This document shows positions 1 through 13,600 of a stretch of DNA of 64,000 nt, piece by piece; within the stretch, counting starts at the first letter, position 1, and the number at the start of each line of letters is the position of its first letter. The DNA is from Eumeta japonica (Eukaryota; Arthropoda; Insecta; Lepidoptera; Psychidae). The position numbers were made by a program, and so were the translations under genes. The notes beneath the pieces are model-generated. The model made no database searches. It had not been told where the DNA came from and saw only the letters and a list, made by a program, of their open reading frames with translations. Location of the stretch: assembly GCA_005406025.1 (NCBI GenBank), contig BGZK01000085.1:62001-126000 (forward strand), in the 5' to 3' direction.

Positions 1-1979
1 TAATATTTTAGTGGTATTGCGTTGCGGCTGTAATCAGATTTGACACTTCGCGGTTCCAAAGCAACCATCTTCCGCAAGGGTACGTGGTGGTTAATGTCTT
101 AATACAGAATATCAAACGTAAGTGCTACAAATTTTATTAAAATCATCCATCCCATTTTAAGGTTTGAGCCTTCGTATTCTCGGCCATATAGTCAATAAAT
201 AAAAGCTTTTTTGAACACTTCATTGAATTTTCTAATGTGAATACTAAAAATATACCTTTTAAACTAACAATGTGAAAATTATTGATTTTATAATTATCTT
301 ATGATATTCCTGCCACATGCTGTTCTTTTATTCGTAAGATGTCAACTTATATGAACGACAAAATTTTTGATTACATTTAAAATTTCCATATTTTTTACAT
401 TTAAATTCAATAAAATAGATGCAATTAAAAATAATAAATGATGCCACAGTAACAATAATTTAGAAAAAAAAATTGTTTTTCATGTTTTTACCAACTACCA
501 TACCGTAAACCACGTCGAAATAAATATTAAATATCAATAAATAAAATAAATTCACGTGGACGTTGCGTGGACAACTATTGCGCCGCAAAGCGTTTAGTAT
601 TAATTAGCGAACGCAGCTGTCCCCTCATTACGGGGCATTGTGAGCGCGCTGCGCCCGCGCCGCGACGCCCTCTGTGACGAAACATTACAAATGATCGATA
701 TCGACGTCGTCGGTTCGACGGCAGTGGACACGCTGTCGTTCCGATGCGGAATCATTGCGTATTGTGGACACAAACCCCTAATACACTAGAGCCTACACAA
801 GTGGACAGAATAAGGTACCGAAAATAATACAGTCAAATTAAGTTACAACTCGTGATGTCGAATAAATACTTTTCTAGTTTCGACACACTTCAGAGTGGAT
901 TTTTTCTCAACACCAAGTTATAATATTTCATGCGTTTTTAAGTTTTATATCGCATAATATAATTTATACTTAAAGCATAATATAACAAAATTACAGAACC
1001 TGTTCTCACTATCTAGTCGAAAGATCCTGAGCGTAAACCATATTTGATGTAGAGTTTAATATTTGACCGTAAAACATTGTAGGTCACTTAGAAACAAAAC
1101 CGTTCATAGACTTATTTTTTGAGAGCAAACGCGTTTTTACGTTTAATATCAAAATTCACTACAAACATGGCTCACATTCAGCTGGTTGCACCGTCGTGAT
1201 TTTTCCAAAAGTATAAGTAAAATGTAAATGATCGCTTTGATATAATATTATTTTTTACTGTTTACCGGTACTCTGACTTCATACTCGTGAGCCACTCGAG
1301 ACCTCTTTTTAACGTGACAAAAAATGCACTCCTGCCAAATGCTTGTCACCTAAACTGTATTTGTTAGAACATACCGTGTCATTGAAAAAAAAACTGCCGT
1401 TTTTCTTGCCGTTTGCTGCAGCATCAAGTATGTGTGGTCTAAGAAAAATTAAAATGTAGCCGTTCAACACGTTTTACCGGCTGTGATTTTTCGATGTCAT
1501 GAATAAAGACTGCATTAACAAATGTTAATTAGAATGTAGCCGATGTCGAGGAAAACATTGTCACCTCTTAATTTACGTGGATATCATAAGTCATTGTGAG
1601 GGTCACCTGTACTGTTACTTTAAAGTTTATAAGTTGGTGAGCCCGATTTGTTGTTTCTGTACATGAAACGTAAATCGTAACGTAAGTAATGTAAATAAAC
1701 ATAAGCGGAATTCGTCAAAAGTGAAAGGTTTTGGTGCAACCCGTCGTTAATGTAGCCTGTTAAAGAGGTTTTTTGTGAAAATTTAATGAAGAATCGACGA
1801 ATAAATAATCTAAATTATCTATTTATTTTGAGTAAGTTTTTGCGTGTTATAATTTTTAAAAGAGGTTGCACGCAACCCGACCATTACGCACAACGAACAA
1901 GCCTTTTAATAGTCTGAGACGGACAAACATTGTCCGATTATTTGAGCTTGAAAAATTGAATTTAAATATGTATAACTAG

Positions 1980-2420
1980 TTATACTCAGCGGCTCCCCCA
2001 GCGTGGACATCGAACGAATTCTTTCATCGTCCATGCCGACCGATCACTCGTCGACCACGACCCCGATATTGAACCTTCTTTCGATCCCTGGTCCCGATTT
2101 TGGACTGTTTTTTTTTTCAAAACATAAATAATGGACCAGCCGCTCCGCCCGCGTGGACATACAACGAATTTTTCGATATTCTATATCGATCGACGACATT
2201 AATCACCACGATCACGACCTTGGTCCTGTCTTTAATTCTTTCCACACCGGAAAACCCATATCCTTCGCCGACAACGGACGCTGATGCCGCGAATGTTTTT
2301 GTTACGAAACGATGTCACTCACGCTCGTGTTCCTGCTCCGGGTCCTGCTCGCGATGGATATCCCGAACCGATATTGAAATTGAATCTCTCTTGAACATTG
2401 TCGTCACCAATAACCGATCG
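1980..2420 (+). repeat. Interspersed repeat fragments, GCCCGCGTGGA family
   Basis: Two adjacent heads: GGCTCCCCCAGCGTGGACAT at about 1991 and CCGCTCCGCCCGCGTGGACA at about 2139, each followed by AACGAATT-TTTC and ATCGATCGAC-like words. The same head starts the repeat at 18650. No coding. Confidence 0.6.
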
Positions 2421-5400
2421 GCATGAGTGAGAAATTCGTTCTGCGGTCACGCGGTTTGCTAGCAGAGTCGCTAGCAAAGGTCAGTATCTTTGGAGATTAC
2501 AAAAAATATAGCTTAATTATAGCCTACATGTTATTCTGACGAATCAACTGATAAATGTACAGTTGAAGATAATTATTTTCAGCGGTTAAAGCGCGATTAA
2601 GTAAGAAAAATTCGAACATACAAATATACAAACTCACAAACTTTGACACTTTAATGTTAATAGCATGAAAACGTGACTATAAATTTTTATTCGTGTTAAA
2701 TTATCTTTTTCTGTGATACCACTAGAACAAGATTTGATGTTTTACGCGGAATAATTTATCAGTAAACAGTTTATTTTATCAATTACTTTTTTTTCAGCTT
2801 TAAGATGGCGCTGTTAGACAAAAATCAGAGTTTTCAACTTTAGTGTTATACCGGAGTGAACGTTTTGACGAAAATTGTAACATACAACTCATTATTAATG
2901 GGTAAAGGTCCTTCAATCTAATCTGATACGTCTAAGCGTATCAAAAGCCGACGCGCTAGGTCACAATTTTTGTGTAGAAATGTTGTCAATATTCGTTTTA
3001 TAACTTAATATATGTCATATATTTATAAATTATAATTTATACACTATAAATCTCTTTGGTAAAAATGTAAATCTCGATTTTATTTTGAATAACGTCAATA
3101 TTTCTTGTGACCAGCACTTTAAATCAATAAAAGCTCAATACGTGCCATTCCCACGGATGTGATGCTATAATTAGTGATTGCCAGTTTACGTATTGTCAAG
3201 ATCAAACTTCATAATAGTTCTAGGCAGAGTGTATTGACCCCATCCTCAATACTGGCCAAAGTCTCGAAGGCTTCGATCAGTAGTAAGAATTAAAAACTGT
3301 CAAGGAATGGATTACCCTTGACAGGTGATTTTTCAGAAGTCTCGTACAAATCGCGTACAATGGATCATTTCCGCCCACATGCGCCGGCCCCGCCCTCTGT
3401 AATGCTTAAATTACAAGTTCATTGGACCAATTTTTACGTAATACTATAACCATGCATATAATTAAGCTCTAAACGCAAGATGTAATCACGGCGTTCCGGA
3501 AGTGTGACAATATGCCATTGTAGTCCACCGGAAGGTGGGATGACGCCATTGTTGTGTTTTTTTTTTATACATAAGCTACTCCTCTATGACTTTAATCTTT
3601 TAAATTTCAATGTACGGAAATGACAATTTATTTTCTGATGCCATTGGCGCAGTGACGTCGGTTCTAGGTCGCATATTCAAGGACCTATTCACTATAAATT
3701 CAAAAACTAATCAACTGTCGCACGATAAGCGCGTACATAACATACATTTACTGACCAAAAAGATCTCAGTCTCGTCGTAGACAACAAATGAACATGCTTC
3801 AAGTACGTGAAGAAATTCTACAACTCTATAATGAAGGTCTCATCAAGACTTGTACGGATCTTAGTGACTTGTAATTCTCAATTCAACTCTAGCAAGACTT
3901 AAAAATAATTTTGAAATAATAATAACATATATTCTGTGGAGATATTAACCGACTGCCTATTACGGTTTAAACGTTATAGCGCTTTAAAAGGTAAGACAAA
4001 TGGATTGAAGGACGCACAGACAGCGTGGACTAAGTAATAGGATTCCGCTGGCACTCTTTGGGTACGGAACTCTATTATAATCCTATCTAATAAAATTAAC
4101 TAAACTAGTAACGTTGTATTGGAAAATGTTTATTTTATTACTCATAAAATTTCAAAACTACGAATATATTCAAATATTTCAAAATAATTAAATATTTTTC
4201 ATAGCCACATCACCCATTTTTTATGGTGTAAATAATAAGGTTTGCGTTTATCTACCTGACAAACAAATAAATCATAATAATTTAAAAAAATAATACGTTC
4301 TAATAAATTCAAAATGCGCATCGCTAGCTTTTATTACGCTTATATTTAATTAACAATTTTAATTAAACGTTACATTACGCTGATATCTGAATCGATTAAT
4401 CGGACATAAATCGATAAATCATCTCGCCCAGAAGTGGGCAAGCACGGCCACGTGGCCGGCAATCATCGGCCATATGTTATTTGGATCGATTTTTAATCGA
4501 CCATCTTTTATCAATATCCGAACGTGATCTCCGTATCTGGACGTAAAGTAAACGCCCCTTAGGGCGGGCTTACATTCATACAAATCCAAAAGGATCTGTA
4601 CCCGCCTGCACTGCTCGTTCGCCATCGCGCACTTTGAATTGCCGATCGATGGTATTATGGAAAGCATATTTCGATGCCAAATTATCTGTGAAATGAGAGC
4701 TCAATACATAAGTTATGCTTATATTATTGGCAATGGCAGACGAAAATTTCTTCTTCTAGAATTCTATTGCAGGAGACGATTTATAGACCTTTAGCTGATT
4801 TGTAAACAACAGAAAATATATATTGCCGTTACTGTGGTCAAATTATATAAAATGTGTGTATAAAAGTATGGATTCGATCGTGCATCTTTTCGCAAATGTT
4901 AATAATCTCCTTGTTTTTTAGAACAGCTTTGCCAAAGTAACTATAAAAAATATATAATTGAAAATATATACGTATAAATAATACATACACAAACCTAATA
5001 AATGCTCGTTCAGACTGCGAACGCGAACTCGGTCGAGTCGCGATGCAACGCCTCGTACTCTTATCAGTGCAATTTCGCGAGTAATCGCGGCTGCGAAGTG
5101 GCTCACTGGCTGGTCACGCGGGGCGTTCGCACTTGGCGTACTTAGCCCCCCTTCCACTGCGGTGCGTTACTTACGCGTCAGCTGTTCCAAAGTTGTCAGT
5201 AGAACAATTTCTACGTTGATGTTCTAAGCTATTTTTCTTAGAAATGACTACTTCAATGAATACAGTTTCTTTGGCAAAAATGCTTTATAAGGGGAGGAGA
5301 TTATAAATGTTTGCGAAATAATGCATGATAAAATTTGTTCTGTAAATAATCTTAATTACAAACCTACCAAATCAAAATTACTTCTAAGATTAAATGTATT

Positions 5401-5694
5401 GTACATTAAAATGGTTCATCATTTGTATATTGTTATTCTGTATGAAAATCGATATAAAATATTATTTCATTTAGTGTACCTTACAGAACTATAACGCAGG
5501 TTAGTTTAAATTATTTAAATACATGTTGAGATAGAGAGAGTGGCAAGTTTCAGTTACGTTATTTCCCTATGCTTTTTAAATTAATTTAACTATATTGATG
5601 AAATATAATATGAAATAGATCACAAAAACCAAGGCATATTAGTTTTACCACCTTTTAAAGTACTTTTGCTTAATAATACATAGTAAAATAATAA

Positions 5695-5850
5695 TTTTAC
5701 GTGACAACGACTTTTCATTAATGTGAATATTCATATAGTTGAAATAATAGTAACAATTTAAAACATTTATTTATACAAAGAATTAGCACTGAATTTCATA
5801 TTAACACCTGTATTTATATACAAATATACTACAATAACTAATACATTTGC
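5695..5850 (+). mobile_element. 5'-end fragment of the ACGTGACAACG MITE
   Basis: Begins TTTTACGTGACAACGACTTT and matches the first part of the complete element at 15771, including TGTGAATATTCAT, AATAGTAACAATTTAAAACA and the TTTATATACAAATATAC stretch. The right half is missing. A further isolated end copy (TTTTGACGTGACAACGTCTT) lies at 6505-6525. Confidence 0.65.
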
Positions 5851-6574
5851 GTACAATGAATTTACTTTAACTATAAGGGACGCAAATAATAAAAAAAATA
5901 ACGTGAAACTAAGTGTCAAAATATAAGAAAATTAGGAACATTTATTATTAAATAAGAATGAAATCCTAATATCAATGATATTCCGCTCGAAAAAAAAATT
6001 GTCACCGAATTGAAATGATCAGTAAGATTTCAATAACTTAATTTATTGTTTAAATTTTTTAATTAACTCGATTATTTATTTATAATAATAAATTTTATTT
6101 TATAAGCAAAGATGTCCTCAAAAGTAGCACTGATTTTTTGAACAAATCTTTTTCCTCTCCTTCGAGTTCGTCTCCAGTAGCAAATCTGCACAAAATGTAA
6201 ACTCATCTTAATGTGGCGGAACGTACTAAGGTGTTATTAAAAGGCACACACAGCATTCGCATCACCCCAGTTTGATTTTTTGGTGTTAATTTATTGATAT
6301 ATTTCTCGTGTGCGTGCTTCTTGCTAAAATAAAATTGGCAACTAGTCATTTTAACAAAAAAAAAAATACAGTATTATTCGTTTTTTACTGCAGATAAAAG
6401 AAAAATAGGTATTTAACTGACTGCCAATATATTTTGCTTCATTTTCTCCGTTGAAAGTGCAATATTGGCACATTTTCCATTTTAAATCGTTAATAGTCAC
6501 TAGATTTTGACGTGACAACGTCTTTTAGGTTTTCACTTATTTAAAATAACGATTCACATATTTACTTTTATTCA

Positions 6575-7626
6575 TAAACCCAGAGGGTTGTACTATTCAG
6601 AATGAATATTCACAAAACGAGGGTATTTTTTCATTTCTTCCGTGAAATATATAAACCTGAGGGTGCAAGCTCAGGGCTGTATGTTGGATGCATTAACACT
6701 TCCCAACCAAACTCTCAATATTAGCTGAGTTGCTAAATGTGGTCTAGCGTTATCATGGTGAAAAACCACACCCTCTCTATTGATCAATTCCAGCCGTTTT
6801 TTTTCTCTACTTCTTGCTATAATCTCATCAACTGTTGGTAGTGGAGATCCTAATTGATGGTTTTGTCCGGCGGTAAAAGGTCGTAATGTATAATGCCCTT
6901 CCAATCCCATCACATACACAGCGTGATGTTTGATCCGGGTTTCGCTATAATCTGTGGAACTTGCTTGCTCTTTAGCAATGATCTGTTTCACACGTTCTTG
7001 TCGTAGATAATCCATTTTTCATCACCAGTGTTGAATCTTTTCAAAAACGGTTCGGATTCATTAAGTTTCAATAAAACATGGCAAATGAGGACGATTCATT
7101 ACATTACTTTCAGTGAGCTTGTGTGGGACTTAGATAGAAGTATCGAGTTTTTTTGGATATCCAGCTACTTTCAATTGGGTCAAAACTGTTTTAGTCAATT
7201 CCTAGCTCTGCAGCTTTGTCGTAAGAACTAATATGCCGATATCATTATACTTTACTTTTTCCATAATGAAAGACTTTATCCATAACAGGTCGACTAGAGT
7301 GAGGTTCATCTTTGACATCAAAATTACCGGACTGAAAACACTTGTACCAGTTTTGTGCTACTCTTACCGACATTGTTTTTGGTTCATAAACGCGACAAAA
7401 GTTTTTATGCGGCTTGTATCGAATTTCTATGTAAGATTCACTCATTTTGGTGGACAGAAAAACAATAAAAAATGGTGGGACACCGTTTTTACTTTTTGTT
7501 TTTCACTTTTAAAATGTCATCTAATCAATGGTATCAAAACTAACCAGATACAAACAGGATAACCAGAGAGATTTTACTACAACTTTTTATTTATAAAATA
7601 CGAAAAACCTTTTCCCCGACCTAATA
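6575..7626 (-). mobile_element. Decayed mariner-family DNA transposon
   Basis: On the - strand, 7445-7245 encodes a mariner-like N-terminal helix-turn-helix region (motif QNWYKCFQSGNFDVKDEP), 7030-6990 encodes the TGDEKW..YD block with the first catalytic aspartate, and 7015-6671 in another frame carries VVFHHDNARPH with the second. The frames do not join, the third catalytic aspartate region is missing, and several stops are present. An immobile fossil. Ends are approximate; the segment 7533-7626 recurs at 54263-54356. Confidence 0.75.
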
Positions 7627-10600
7627 TTTTCTTCCTTTTCCTCGAAATCTTGCAAAAGACAAGCTTTTCAAAATATCGTCTACTATAAATCGTGAGTATC
7701 CAAGAAATGCAAGATTCACTTACACGTAGTGGGAGAAATCCAAACAAATAATAAATTATTGGAGAAAACCTGCAACGTCGACCGCGAAGTTACAACATCA
7801 AATCGTATCCAGAGGCGTGCCGCTATTTTCCATATAAAAACTAAACTAAAGCTGCTCGTACACTTGCAGCTTAGACGAACACAATCGTACTAATACACTT
7901 GCACTTTAAATTTAGATATTTTTTATCGGAATAAGCTCATATTATCTATAAAAGTAACGATAACGTTTGTTATAATATAAGCAAAGCTTAATATTGATAT
8001 ATAGCACTTTAATAATCTAAGAAATCTTTTAACGATTGGAGTGTATATATTGAAGGAATGGTAACTTAAGACACTAGATCCTTTAACGCAGTAGTCCCCA
8101 ATCGGCCTCCACGGCACCGCTTAACTGTTCTCGTAACTCAAATGTAAACTGAAACTATCCATCATCATTTGCATTCACTGTGAAGGAAAGCGTCATGATA
8201 AAATGTATATGTCGGAAAAGGCCTATTCTTCTAAAACATGTGAAGTTGTCACTACATACCCTCTTCTTAATGGGGAGCCGAGTCCAGCAGTAAAAAATCT
8301 ACGAGTGGTACAAATAAACAAGCATTTGATATATCTATTAAAAGCAATATTCCGAACGGTTAACTAAATATTGAGGTTTAGTCAACTACAAAATGTTACA
8401 AAAATTAACAATTATATGAAGATAATACTTTAGGAACCCAAGTTTCGTGTTAAGTAATTACATAATTTCACTGTCGATTATGTACAATCATTTTATGCAG
8501 TAATTATTTATTTTTCAAACACATAAATAAATCGACCTGAATGAAAATTTATTTAAATTCTGATGACATTCAGTTTGTTCGCTAAACAAATTTTGGACTT
8601 GAAAATTAATTCACCACTGACAAAAACATTGTGTGATGTCAAAATTATTTAGTAACAATTTCTCATTAGTGCAATATGAATATAACAAATTATTTAATTA
8701 CTTATCTTTTTACTAGAATATCGATAATTTAATGTTTACTACACCCGCATCGTTGATGCAATACAAAGAGTTGCGAGTTCAGATCCGCTAACCAACACCA
8801 CAGAGCGCTTATTTTTGGACTAATTTTTAGGTTGAAGAATCAGTTGTCATTTCCTTTCATGATGAAGGAAAGATATTTAATATCTTAACGAAGCTTGCAT
8901 GTTGACGATTTATCATAATCATCAAAGATTTAATATTGAGTTCCAAACCATGATCAAACCAGCATGTTAGGATTGAACTGTATAAGGAAATAAAAAGAAA
9001 CATCTTCTTAAAAGAAACCCGTGCGATGGGATACTGCATGGTCTGTGTGAATATTTGTACAAAACTAAAACAATAATGAGTTGACATTTCGTAACAAAAA
9101 TGTAGATTATGAAGCTCGTCAATGGCAAACGTCATTTAGTACAATACAATTTTATCTTCTAGATAAATAAACCCTGATTAAATATGAAGTCATTTAAAAT
9201 AATATTATGACTAATTGTACAGTCATAACACAATCTACGATATATACCGCAATACGTTATAATTTTGCCCCTTATACGTATGAAAATTTTGTTGTGCAAT
9301 CCTTGTAATATAAAAACATAGCCAAGTGATGTCACGTTTATTGATATTATCGTTTGAGTTGAAAAATTGATCTTCCTAATTGTATTAATGAAAAACTACA
9401 AAGATGCTAACTGTCCTTGAATTGATCAAATATACGCGAAAACGGAATCGGAAAGTAATAATCTTTGTATATGTGAGTATAAGCATAGTATATGTAAGTA
9501 TAAGCAATTTTCGGATAAAAATAAAAGAATATTTTTTCCGAGGAAAACCTAAGGAACCGCGCAAATCCTAACCGGCTCCAGCTGAAAGCTGGAGCTTAGC
9601 GCCAGCTTAGCGCCACAGACCCGGCTGTGGTATTGTGCTGGGCTGAAACCGCTTTGGCATTAACCTAATTGACCACAAGACTGCTTTTTTATTACTTCCA
9701 CAATGTTTTTATGTCGAATTTTGACGTTCTTCCTTTCTTTATTTTCCTGTAACGTTTTTTTTCTTTGCCAAAAACGATAGTCACTGCCAGGATTGCACCA
9801 TCCTAATTCTGAGAGCATATACCCGTAACCTATTAGTAACCCGAAGATATTTTTGGAAACCACATGACTTTTGTTTCATTTTGATAACCATCCGTCCGCG
9901 CCTTCGTCCGCGTTTAGATAGTCCGCGCCGCTTTTTCCTGAATTCCTATGAGTGTCTACGCATAACGCCAACTCTCACCTCACATACACTCTATATTGCA
10001 ATTCGAGATTTTCAGTCTCGCGGTTAATAGGCGTTGACGATAATGACTTAGATATATATTTTTCGTCATATATTTTTATACACACCGTCCGTTCTAAATA
10101 AAATAATTTAAATGATAAGATTCGAGCTTTCAAACAAAACTGTAGCACTCGGACGGTGCAAGTGTGCTAGCACCTTAAGCTGCATCGGATGCGCCAGCGC
10201 CGCGTCACGGCGGCCGGCTACGGGACCGCTACACACGGAAATGCTGTAAAATGCGGTGCGTAATGGTCGTCCGGTTGACAGCAGCCATTGCCGACTGCAG
10301 CTTACAAACGGATATGTGCTTATCGCAATCGGGCGTCCGAAATGTGAACAGGAATACAACGAGTGTCTCGTTTCTGCTTGTATTTTAAGATAAGCGACGT
10401 TTTGATACAAAAGAATATTAGTAAAGCTTTAATACGTTTAATGGTGCATTTTGAGCGTCGCTTAAAACAGGAACCAATTTGCATGACTTTAGTTTTGGAT
10501 CTTTCTGTATTTTTAATATTGTATTATAATTTATAAAAGTCGAAATACTCATGTAAATTATTTTGAAAATAACCTATTTTACAAGACACGATCCAACTTC

Positions 10601-13600
10601 TATCGCATACGCGATTCTACCGCAATTGCACAATCGTGTAGCAATTTTACATCAATGCATACATAGTAATTCATTGTCTGTTTAGACATTATAGTTATTC
10701 GCTGTTTCACATTTACTATATCACATACGATTAACCGCACACAGCTATCGCACGAATTCCATCTTAATGTTTTGTTTGTTTTGTCGGCTCGATAGCGACC
10801 ATATTAATTAGTTCACGCAAAACATTCAGTAATTTTAGTGACCACAAACGGCGCTGGGTGGAATTTCATACAAATAATTTACTGCAGTCAGAAACAAATG
10901 AATTTTGTAACGTCATCTTACTTGTGGTTGTGGAGCTGCAGACTAAATATATAATATTTATAATTGCGTAATTCGGTAAATGCATCTTTAATAAAAGACA
11001 GTAGTACAAAATAAATATATCCGAGTGTGTCTTAATATTAAATATTTGTCTGTATACATAAAGATCTGTAAGAAATGCAAATAAAATATTTATATACATT
11101 TTGTGTTGCACTTTCAGAAATAATAAAGTCTACAAGGGTTTCTTCTAGGTTATGGAATCAAAAAAAATCAATATTTGTATGTTGGTGACAGATATCAAAA
11201 GTAATATTGGACACTGTCATTTAATGACAAATTCATAGAAAAAAATAATTTAAATACAGAAAAAGACCACTGCTGAATATGACTTTTGAAAAAGTACTCT
11301 TTCATTTTAGACTACTCATCACATTATATCAATAATATCCATGAAATTAGGTCTACTCCAGACATTAAGGCGTTAGGTGCGCATGTTTTGCTGGACTGAA
11401 CCATAGATAATACACTATTAATACTAGGACTGGACACGTCGAGGAAGATTGCGTGCTAGCGATGACACGCGACGCGTTGGGGCGCGTTCCTGTTTGAAAA
11501 CTCCTCATTTCGTCCCTTTCGCTCGCTTTTAATCTTGCATATCTCCCTCTCGGTAATAACACGCCAATTTAGTTTAATTTTCCTGACGCAGGACAGATGG
11601 CGCAGGCGCAGCCTGACGGGGTGCGTAATGACACTGCGGGCGTACTGTGATTAGCGTTCTCGGAAAATCCGGTTTAAGGAATTCAGGACGCGAGATTGCC
11701 GTACAGAAAGAACGACACATTATGTTAGACGATGATTTATGTAAGGTGACGTCAAAATATTCCAAGCTGAGCGATCCGCTGCTACTTAAGCTTCTTCACA
11801 AAAATATGCCCAACGTTATAAATATCTATAGATTTTACACTTAGTACATGTTTGTGAACATGATAAGTAGATAGACTAAATATAAAAAATTTAGTTAAAG
11901 GTGTGTAATCTCCTATTTAATGTTCAACATCGAAGTTATATATTTTTTAAACTAGGTACCTAACTTGTTAAGGTATGCTTTATAACTCAACTATTTGTAA
12001 AATATACTTATTAATACTTGAACGGAAAGCAAGTGTATTTTATCTGTGTAAGAAAAATCTGAAAATAAACGAATAAAAAAATAAATATTTTTCTAACACC
12101 TACAATCTAGTACTTTGCCTTAACTTATAATAGACGGATATTTATTTTATCGTAAAAGAATTCATTTCATTCTCTCTAGCAAAAAGAAGAAATTCAAGCA
12201 TGTGGCTGCAACTAGACCAACAATGTGCTCGTCCATTACATCCATGTGTTTTCTATTATAACTGTGTAGAGACGTGCTAGGCGGCGCTGGTGCACGGGAG
12301 TAACATTCCCACGGGAAAGTCAGGGAAGTCATAAAAACAGTAATTTATCGATTCGATGGTTTCAATATCGACCTCAAGCGGAGCGAGCTTTGTGGTCGAG
12401 GGACCGCTTCGGTATTCAGAAGGACCGGGTTGGATGCCCAGTCATGTTTTTAAACCAATTCTCTTTGGTGTTTGGTCGCTTTTTAATGCGCTAACGTGTG
12501 ATTAACGTAATGCGTTAACGTGGCACGGATAAACTTCCGTTTTAAAATAAACGCAGATCGCGTGTCTGTGAAGGTATTAACATTTCTCTTGTAAGCGGTC
12601 GAGCGTCGGCACGTTACATCGCAAAGCGCTCGGTCTCTGGACATGACCGAGGACATTTTAAGCGTAAAGTTTGTATTTAAGAAGTCCTCGTTTGCCACGT
12701 CAAAGTGGCTTAATTTGACTTAAACCATTGGTTTCGTACTTTAACGGGCACATCGGCCCGCCACTGTGGAATGTTGTTACCGTTTCAGTGACGATGAAAT
12801 GACAGTCGTTACCGACCGTTTGCCCCCATCGGGCCGGAGTGAACGGCTTAAATTCGTCCCTAAACGCCATGAAGAAGAAGGCATTGTTATATTATTATTC
12901 TTTCCTAGGAGGTTATGTCCACGGTTACTTAGAAATGTTTACATTTCACGGCTGTTACATGTCTATAATAGCACATAGTACTGAAATACAAAAATTATTT
13001 ATTACTTTTAGTAGGATTAAATAAAATAATGATTACTATGATATAATTATTAAAACGAGGCGCAAAAAAACGCAGTTTTTATTCGACTCATAGAATGTAT
13101 ACGTTCTTATTGAAAATTTATACATTCATTTACTTACCTTCTGTTTGGTAATACAAGAAGGAGACGAACATTCAAAAAATCCTTTATGCATTTTTCGTAT
13201 GTGAAATTTAAATCTATTACATCAATGCCCCAGGATTATCGTTTACATTCTATTTAAATATAAGTATCTCTTTTCCATAAATCAGGTTTAATGTCAGTAT
13301 CCTCTTGACAATCTCTAAACTCGGGGATTGTGTGCATATGTTTGTGACATTGAGGTAGTACCCATCTTAGAGAATTTTTAATATTTTGTTTGTAAGAATG
13401 TTGCTTTCTTTAAAACGAACTCTTAGACCATCTTTAGCTTTAATCTTATAAATAGCTCGAATTCTACTATTCTACACAACATATACTGTTTGAAAATTAG
13501 TACTTTTTCACCAAAACTGAAGTGGTTCACGTTTTTTCCGTCCCGTACGTAAAAAGATAACCTCGTAAGAAGGCGTTGGCTTTTCAAATTTTCCTTTTAT

